This document shows positions 5,390 through 9,796 of a DNA stretch of 9,796 nt, one piece after another. Made by a program: the position numbers and the translations under genes. How positions within the stretch are numbered: the first letter of the stretch is position 1; every line of letters starts with the position of its first letter. The notes beneath the pieces are model-generated. The model did no database searches. It was not told where the DNA came from and saw only the letters and a list, made by a program, of their open reading frames with translations. The stretch is from CAIUVD01 sp044338255. Lineage in GTDB: Bacteria > Planctomycetota > UBA11346. The stretch spans positions 1 through 9,796 of the forward strand of contig JBIILZ010000132.1 in assembly GCA_044338255.1 (NCBI GenBank), given 5' to 3'.

Positions 5390-6784
5390 CTAAAATTTAG
5401 ATGGCGCCCACCGTGAGGCGTGCAGATCTCGGAACTGCCCCGTGCCGCGCTCCAATCCGACCAGAGAAATCTGAACCGGATGACCGGGATGCCGAGAACT
5501 AGTATACTCGACACCGTCGCACCAGCGGCGGATCTCGGTGACGGGTTGGCCCCCAGCATCGGTCTGGAAGGTCACCTCGGCATGCATGAAGTGCCACCTG
5601 CCCGGATACGGACCAGCGGCGGGGTTGGAGACGAAAGGCTCTCGACCCACTGACCAAGCGCCCTTTGGCATAAGTGAGGGATCCCGTTGTATCGGATCGC
5701 AAAAACTGAGTGCGCCTGCAGACTCGTAGAACAGGCTCAGATTGAAGCTCAGCGGAACCTGCGGTAGATCGCTGACCAGGATGGAATGCGTCAGGGAATC
5801 GTTGTTTTCCCGCAGTAGCCAGGCCCGACCTTCCAGATACACAGTCGGCGGTAAAACCTGGTCTTGCACGATAAACGCACGCCCGTCATTGATCTCAAAA
5901 GCGATATGCTGCCAACGCAGTGAGGTGGCGAAAGACGACCTGGTTTCTGTTGGGGCTGATGTAGGTACTGATGTAGGTACTGATGCAGGCGCTGATGCAG
6001 GTGCTGGCTTGTTGATGACCGCCATTGTTTGGCCTGCGGCAGCGACCAACCCCGCTGAAGGACGAGTCGCGAACCACCAGTAAGCACCGGCACTCATGCA
6101 CACGACCGCGCTCACCGTAACCCACATAGCAGCCTTGGCGCTCGGCAGGCCGGTGTGGTCGAGCACCTGCGCGTCGGGACCTGACGCTTGGTCGGGCCGA
6201 AAACTGAACAGCAGTGGTAAAAGCGCCAATCGGCGGGCTGGCGAGTCGGCTCGTTGGCGCTCGCGCAAGCGTTCGAGCGCGCTCTCAATCCGACGTGAGA
6301 TCGCCGATTGGGATACACCCAACATCTCAGCCAAAACCTGCTGGCTCTGGCCCATGAGATAGTGGCGGATGATCAGCTCGCGATCTTCGGCGGCAATATT
6401 CACCAGCAGTTCGTGGACCTCTCCCGTCACATCGTCGCCGGGATGACAGGGAATATCGGTAGCATCAAGAATCGACTCGCGCCGCCCACGAGCGGCTTCC
6501 CGTCGCCGAATTTGCAGAGCGGTGGTAGTCGCAGTACGATGCAGCCAGCCAGGCACGCTGCTGTGCACGTCTCCGGCATGGCGCATAAATAAAATCAAGG
6601 TTTCTTGGGCGGCATCTTCCGCCAATCCCTGGTTTCCGAGGATCTGCCAACAGGTGGCCTGAACCAAGGCCTGATAACGCTCAACCACGTCGTCGAGTAC
6701 GGACGGATCCAGGGACTTCGCATAGACGGCCAAGATGGCGAGATCCTCCTGATTCAGGACATCAGCGTCAGCGACGGTCATCAT
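5390..6784 (-). CDS. Transmembrane ECF-type sigma factor with extracytoplasmic LamG-like domain
   Basis: A 464-residue protein that joins a transcription factor to an envelope domain. Residues 31-95 fit sigma-70 region 2 (LAEDAAQETLILFMRHA, then VPGWLHRTATTTALQIRRRE). Residues 125-177 fit region 4, with the helix-turn-helix QQVLAEMLGVSQSAISRRIE followed by SALERLRERQ. A single hydrophobic segment at 218-239 (AAMWVTVSAVVCMSAGAYWW) predicts cytoplasmic N-terminus and outside C-terminus. Residues 261-280 are an Ala/Pro/Ser/Val/Thr linker of four-residue repeats. Residues 290-460 are beta-rich, ending GRWHFMHAEVTF, then RRWCDGVEYTS, and GTGQFRDLHASRW, a pattern like LamG/concanavalin jelly rolls (WHHVA-x-TF, VDG, G-x-IDDLRI). 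The first Met has a strong AAGGGGGT site 6 bases upstream. No separate anti-sigma gene is visible; the attached domain may restrain or sense in its place. The sigma regions are secure; the fold of the C-terminal domain is inferred. Confidence 0.88.
   Translation of the reverse strand: MMTVADADVLNQEDLAILAVYAKSLDPSVLDDVVERYQALVQATCWQILGNQGLAEDAAQETLILFMRHAGDVHSSVPGWLHRTATTTALQIRRREAARGRRESILDATDIPCHPGDDVTGEVHELLVNIAAEDRELIIRHYLMGQSQQVLAEMLGVSQSAISRRIESALERLRERQRADSPARRLALLPLLFSFRPDQASGPDAQVLDHTGLPSAKAAMWVTVSAVVCMSAGAYWWFATRPSAGLVAAAGQTMAVINKPAPASAPASVPTSVPTSAPTETRSSFATSLRWQHIAFEINDGRAFIVQDQVLPPTVYLEGRAWLLRENNDSLTHSILVSDLPQVPLSFNLSLFYESAGALSFCDPIQRDPSLMPKGAWSVGREPFVSNPAAGPYPGRWHFMHAEVTFQTDAGGQPVTEIRRWCDGVEYTSSRHPGHPVQISLVGLERGTGQFRDLHASRWAPSKF
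5958..6005. repeat. 12-bp tandem repeat encoding the sigma-factor linker
   Basis: Four tandem 12-mers run from 5958 to 6005: two copies of GATGTAGGTACT, then GATGCAGGCGCT and GATGCAGGTGCT. On the minus strand they encode APAS/VPTS units of the linker between the membrane helix and the external domain. Unit number changes would alter linker length without frameshift. Confidence 0.9.
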
Positions 6785-7348
6785 GAATGAACCCCCTTAC
6801 CAAAAAGCCAACCCGCCGAACCGCTGTCTCAAAGAATTCCTTAACGTTCGTGTTCGGCGAGAGAACGCCTGTCACAATTCTTGCGACAACGCACCCCTCA
6901 TGTACTCACATCCGTGGCTCTTTTATGGAAAATTCCAGCACTCACGCTCTTGCCCATCATTACGTCGTCCGTGTCACTGATGGGGCCGAGCAGCGGTGAG
7001 CACCACTTGATGTACGAAATAAGTAGCTGAGGGGTTGTGCGATCGCCATTCTTTACACGATTTCGCAGGATGAAGACGCGCCGTGAAAATCAGCTTCGCT
7101 CGTCAAGCCTATGCATACGTACCGGTCTCAATTTCTCGATCATCGGATCATTGACGATGAACGGCGATTCTTACCCGACGCTCCGATTCACGCTCTTGTG
7201 TGCTGATTCGCCGGCGCCCGTGCTTGGCATAACTGGTGGTACAACTGGTGGCTCAACGGGTTGCTCAGCAGGTGGCACCTATCGGCGCAGCGCTGGCGGC
7301 GGAGATTGCCAACGGCCGCGGAACGCGGTGCCTGCTGGTCGTGCCGGC
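6785..7348. other. Divergent intergenic region between sigma gene and pseudopilin gene
   Basis: These 564 bp should hold the promoters of both divergent units, but I could not assign -35/-10 or ECF-type elements with confidence. Small ORFs on the plus strand (6783-6999) show no family features. Open frame continues upstream of the pseudopilin from 7037, but its predicted product (7037-7348) is an unlikely leader, with Gly/Thr/Ser-rich low complexity at 7233-7290 derived from GGT/ACT-rich DNA. In another frame 7233-7352 stays open and ends ...CLLVVPA with a TGA overlapping the pseudopilin ATG. This could be the decayed end of an upstream gene, or chance. Confidence 0.5.
6791..6798 (-). promoter_or_regulatory. 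Strong ribosome binding site of the sigma gene
   Basis: On the minus strand AAGGGGGT lies 6 bases before the ATG at 6784, which fixes the start of the sigma factor. An adjacent second ATG makes Met2 equally usable. It is the only clear Shine-Dalgarno among the genes of this window. Confidence 0.75.
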
Positions 7349-8095
7349 ATGATCATCAGAAGCGGTTTTTCGCTGCCTGAGTTGCTGGTCGTGATCGTAA
7401 TCATCGCCATGCTCGCTGGCATGTTATTCTCGGGGATCACGGTGGTGCGCTCATCTGCATTGTCGGCGAGTTGTCAGGACCGCTTCCGGCAGATGGCCTT
7501 GATCTTCGACATCTACCTGAGCGAAAACGAGGATGTGTATCCGCCCTCCTCAACAGTGCTGGGCTTCCGCTCATTCATCAATTACCTGCTGGGTACCAAC
7601 GTCCAGCCGACCGACGAAAACGCCAAGCTCTTCATGTGCACCGAGGACAAAAATCGGCCGACGGATATCGTCCCGGCTGGCCTATGGGGGGCAGGCTCAA
7701 CCGTATGGGCCAAGGATGGTCAGAGCCACGGTTACAATACCTGGGGCCTTGGCGGCAGCGGTGGCGGCTGGGGGACCCACATCATGGCCAACCAGGCACA
7801 GCGAGCTGAGATCAAAACCCAAGCCGCCATGATCCTTTCCGCGGATACCCGGCAATGGTCCAAATCTGGTTTCGTATCCGGGTACCTCGGGAACAACTTC
7901 GGTTATGCGCAGGCTCAGTGGACCACTGTCTATCCTACGCACCGAGGAAAAACCCAATGCAATGTCCTGTGGGTCGATTACCATGTCAGCAGTGTCTCCG
8001 CCGCAGGACCGGAAGATCAGACCAGCCTGACCGATCCACTCCGCCTGGGCACCGTGCCGCCGTCGCCCCTGGGAAGCTGCTTTGACCGTGATTAA
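7349..8095 (+). CDS. Type II/IV pseudopilin with H-x-D C-terminal motif
   Basis: The 248-residue prepilin-like protein starts MIIRSGFSLPELLVVIVIIA. Prepilin peptidase would cut after Gly6, leaving Phe7 as N-terminus with Glu11 at the conserved +5 position, followed by a hydrophobic helix to about residue 30. The segment SCQDRFRQMALIFDIYLSEN then EDVYPP matches the C-x-x-x-x-(K/R)-Q-x-x-L-x-x-x-x-Y-x-x-(D/E)-(N/E)-x-x-x-x-PP core of pseudopilins common in PVC-group bacteria. The C-terminal HRGKTQCNVLWVDYHV is a variant of the H-x9-DG processing-associated motif, with 11 spacer residues and Tyr instead of Gly (His198, Asp210). Such proteins are thought to be exported through type II secretion-like machinery. 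I chose ATG 7349 because it gives a six-residue leader; GTG 7328 is an in-frame alternative. The open frame extending to 7037 is not credible as coding. The gene is followed 8 bp later by a membrane protein gene. Confidence 0.85.
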   Translation: MIIRSGFSLPELLVVIVIIAMLAGMLFSGITVVRSSALSASCQDRFRQMALIFDIYLSENEDVYPPSSTVLGFRSFINYLLGTNVQPTDENAKLFMCTEDKNRPTDIVPAGLWGAGSTVWAKDGQSHGYNTWGLGGSGGGWGTHIMANQAQRAEIKTQAAMILSADTRQWSKSGFVSGYLGNNFGYAQAQWTTVYPTHRGKTQCNVLWVDYHVSSVSAAGPEDQTSLTDPLRLGTVPPSPLGSCFDRD

Positions 8096-8103
8096 ACCTG
8101 CCC

Positions 8104-9105
8104 ATGTCTGATCCCCTCACTGGAAACGAAACGACCTACACCGTCCTGTTGCGCTTTTGCGAGGAGGGTCCCTTCAGCGAGACCGAACTCCGCGAACGTC
8201 TGCATAGCGGCAAGGCGCGCAGCGACGATCGAATCATTGATTCGGCGGGCAACAGCATGCTGCTTGCCGATCTGATCCCGAATGCCCAGGAAATTTCCCG
8301 ACAGCGTGCGGCGGTGAGCAATCGGGTCCGACGGACCTCCCGCGAACGCCGAGTGGCGGGGGACATCACCGCCGCCGCCAGGCTGCGGACTCCTTCCGCC
8401 GGAACGCCGGAAACGGCGCCGCCGGCCGAGGCCCAAATCGCCGCCGAGCCGCTGGTGCACGGTCCTGCGACGCATGACCACGACCATCCTCGACCACCTC
8501 TGCCCGTCCGCCGCCGACCATTTTCCCGCCGATTAGGCGTGGCCTTCCTGGCCACTTGCGTGGCCAGCCTCTGGTACTGGTTCCCGCACTCCCAGGAATC
8601 CTTACCGACCTTGTTCCCACCGCCGGTGATCGCGCCCCTGACCCTGGCCGAATTGGATTCCCTACCTGAAGACCGCCTGCTCGCCCGCATCTCCGAGGAG
8701 TGCTCGCGGCGGATATTTGCCGCGCGACGCGGCTGGCAGGTTGGCACCGAGGTGCTGCCACCCTCAGCCTATCCCCTCTGGGTGGTCGGCATCGTCGAAC
8801 CCTTCCTACTCTATCATGGCTTGCAGATCTGCATCGATGAGGAACGGGTACCGGGTACGCCCAGCGCTCCCAGTCTCGTAGAACTCGCCAATGCCTATTC
8901 GGTAATCGGCAACACCGAGGCTGCCGAGATCATCCACGAAGCCCTGAAGATCGCCGTGCCAACGGACCCCTCGCCAGAGGCAAGCGCGGACCCCTATGCG
9001 GCGCTGCAGACCCGGCTCGAGCGGGTCCTGGGGAAGGGAACCGAGGATCAGCGTCTGCGCTACGCCGTGACCCGTCGACAGACGCTGTTCATCGATCTTC
9101 CCTGA
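8104..9105 (+). CDS. Single-pass membrane protein, GYF_2-like N-terminus and DUF4375/DMP19-like C-terminus
   Basis: A 333-residue protein of unproven function. Residues 11-57 (TYTVLLRFCEEGPFSETELR, ERLHSGK, then DDRIIDSAG) resemble GYF_2-type domains, with the G-P-F-S/T-x-x-E-L turn and a following Gly. Residues 65-140 are Arg/Ala/Pro-rich and contain HDHDH. A helix at 143-161 (RLGVAFLATCVASLWYWFP) is the one membrane segment, so the N-terminus should be cytoplasmic. Residues 180-310 resemble DUF4375/DMP19 proteins: a helix pair, then SLVELANAYSVIGNTEAAEI and HEALKIAVPTDP, which follow the family's AY-x-x-IGA-x-x-A...A pattern. The usual Asn-Gly-Gly motif is not intact (LLYHGLQICIDEE). Codons 206-214 include the second copy of the dispersed repeat. 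The 8-bp gap implies co-transcription with the pseudopilin gene. No clear Shine-Dalgarno. Both domain assignments are tentative. Confidence 0.78.
   Translation: MSDPLTGNETTYTVLLRFCEEGPFSETELRERLHSGKARSDDRIIDSAGNSMLLADLIPNAQEISRQRAAVSNRVRRTSRERRVAGDITAAARLRTPSAGTPETAPPAEAQIAAEPLVHGPATHDHDHPRPPLPVRRRPFSRRLGVAFLATCVASLWYWFPHSQESLPTLFPPPVIAPLTLAELDSLPEDRLLARISEECSRRIFAARRGWQVGTEVLPPSAYPLWVVGIVEPFLLYHGLQICIDEERVPGTPSAPSLVELANAYSVIGNTEAAEIIHEALKIAVPTDPSPEASADPYAALQTRLERVLGKGTEDQRLRYAVTRRQTLFIDLP
8716..8745. repeat. Copy B of the short dispersed repeat
   Basis: Bases 8720-8745 match 2730-2755 at 24 of 26 positions. Here the sequence is coding and reads AARRGWQVG within the DUF4375-like region of the membrane protein. 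Confidence 0.6.
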
Positions 9106-9136
9106 CGAGCTTCGCAAGACCGCCCACGGCCCACGG

Positions 9137-9185
9137 CCACCAGCTACCAGCTACCAGCTACCAGCTACCAGCCACCAGCCACCAG
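9137..9185. repeat. Heptanucleotide tandem array (CTACCAG/CCACCAG)
   Basis: Seven consecutive heptamers occur: one CCACCAG, four CTACCAG, then two CCACCAG, followed by a partial unit. The array starts about 30 bp after the stop of the membrane protein gene. Heptamer arrays of this kind occur between genes in several bacterial groups and arise by slippage. There are no spacers, so it is not CRISPR. Confidence 0.9.
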
Positions 9186-9373
9186 CAACAGATGTCGCGC
9201 CTGACAGAAATCACGGGCGGCAGGGCAATCGGTGAAATCCGGAAACAGCCCCAGATCAAATTGCCGTTCAAGCATGTTGTTAATACTTGTAGAGTTCCCG
9301 CTCGCACGAGCCCAAGTACTCACTGGTGCGCTCGACGATCATTCCAGCACCCTGGTTTCGATAGGACCTCTAG

Positions 9374-9533
9374 GAGCCTGTCGGAAGTAGATTCGGTCGG
9401 CTGATTCGGTCTCGTCCGGCAGCTCCAGCGTTGGCAAAGCGGTCAGATAGCCATCGCTATCCGCCCGCCTTGCCGCCTTGGATCTGCCGGACGATACCTT
9501 CGCCATCCTCGTCGGCCTATCTCCGGCAGACTC
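9374..9533. mobile_element. 160-bp MITE-like element flanked by CTAG
   Basis: GAGCCTGTCGGA (9374-9385) and TCCGGCAGACTC (9522-9533) are inverted repeats matching at 10 of 12 positions. CTAG stands immediately outside both ends (9370-9373 and 9534-9537), consistent with a 4-bp target duplication of the YTAR type made by IS5-like transposases. The interior is too short for a transposase, so this would be a non-autonomous derivative or deletion remnant. The window's first bases contain the same 12-mer CCGGCAGACTCC (7-18), suggesting related ends nearby. Family assignment is uncertain. Confidence 0.55.
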
Positions 9534-9537
9534 CTAG

Positions 9538-9627
9538 GATCGATTCGATCACCTGTTGTGCCAAGACGGGGAAGAGAAGCTGATAGAGGCCAATAAGGCC
9601 CCGAAATTTTATTTCACAGAACTGTAA
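9538..9627 (+). pseudogene. Possible C-terminal remnant of a protein gene
   Basis: Directly to the right of the inserted element an open frame reads DRFDHLLCQDGEEKLIEANK, then APKFYFTEL and TAA. It looks protein-like in composition and codon use, and it ends just before an A-rich stretch. The triplet before it is TAG, part of the CTAG flank, and removing the element does not restore a frame to the left. I do not recognise a family. Chance cannot be excluded for 29 codons. Confidence 0.22.
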
Positions 9628-9796
9628 AAAATAATTTTTGAAAATGAGGACACCTGTCCGCCTACCGGACGGTTGGACATAGCCGGCCGCCCCGGCCATA
9701 CGGGCGCCCTGTACGCTCCACGTCTCTCGTACTGCCGACGCTGTCGAACAGCCAATGCTGCCGTGGCCCCGCACGTGAATACCCACGGGCCGGGCC

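Larger units (their letters stand above)
9106..9796. other. Non-coding tail with repeats and a small inserted element
   Basis: No complete gene is supported in these 690 bp. They hold a heptamer array (9137-9185), a MITE-like element (9374-9533) and a possible gene end (9541-9627). A minus-strand 36-codon ORF (9165-9275, beginning MLERQFDLGLFPDFTDC) looks mildly protein-like but runs into the heptamer array and stops there. Beyond 9630 there is an AT-rich stretch (9625-9650), and GTCCG/CGGAC arms around 9657-9671, with nothing recognisable. The 89-codon minus-strand ORF at 9517-9786 crosses the element and is not credible. Confidence 0.55.

Noticed and set aside
7037..7348. N-terminal 104-residue extension of the pseudopilin ORF
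   Set aside because: A prepilin leader is short and the extension is low-complexity. The start at 7349 gives a normal six-residue leader.
9137..9185. CRISPR array
   Set aside because: The units are contiguous heptamers with no spacers and there are no cas genes.
9517..9786. 89-codon minus-strand ORF
   Set aside because: It crosses the end of the MITE-like element and has no recognisable domain.

Overview
The window is GC-rich bacterial DNA. It most resembles the Planctomycetota/Verrucomicrobiota/Lentisphaerota side of bacteria. The clues are a pseudopilin of the form F-S-x-P-E-L-L with a C-x4-R-x-M core and an H-x(n)-D motif near its C-terminus, a secreted protein mixing Ig-like repeats with a formylglycine-enzyme-like (FGE) domain, and an ECF-type sigma factor with a long C-terminal extension. 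The assignment rests on protein style only; there is no rRNA or other phylogenetic marker.

Left part (1-2760). The first 30 bases form a perfect 10-bp hairpin. About 100-340 resembles, from memory, the 5' part of a bacterial group II intron, without its reverse transcriptase. A vapBC-type toxin-antitoxin pair (435-1168) follows, with a GTGA overlap and an 8-bp inverted repeat just ahead of the antitoxin start. Next come a small 2Fe-2S ferredoxin whose fourth cluster cysteine is replaced by Tyr, then hisH (glutaminase subunit of imidazole glycerol phosphate synthase). A short exported ORF, probably a truncated gene, overlaps hisH by ATGA. A GGC/ATC hexanucleotide microsatellite closes this part.

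Central part (2765-6784, minus strand). Two genes form a likely operon read right to left. The first is a 464-residue ECF-type sigma factor. It continues through one transmembrane helix and an Ala/Pro/Ser/Thr linker into an extracytoplasmic domain resembling LamG/concanavalin folds. The second, 84 bp downstream, is an 846-residue exported protein: Ig - FGE-like - four Ig - Gly/Cys motif plus membrane helix plus basic tail.

Right part (7349-9105, plus strand). Divergent from the sigma gene across about 560 bp lie a type II/IV pseudopilin and, 8 bp later, a single-pass membrane protein. The latter has a GYF_2-like N-terminus and a C-terminal region resembling DUF4375/DMP19. The final 690 bp hold no supported gene. 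They contain a heptanucleotide repeat array, a 160-bp element with imperfect terminal inverted repeats flanked by CTAG (MITE-like), and a possible gene remnant.

The most notable biology is the membrane-anchored sigma factor in an operon with a surface adhesin-like protein, next to a pseudopilin operon. A plausible but untested reading is an envelope-sensing transcription switch that controls surface structures.
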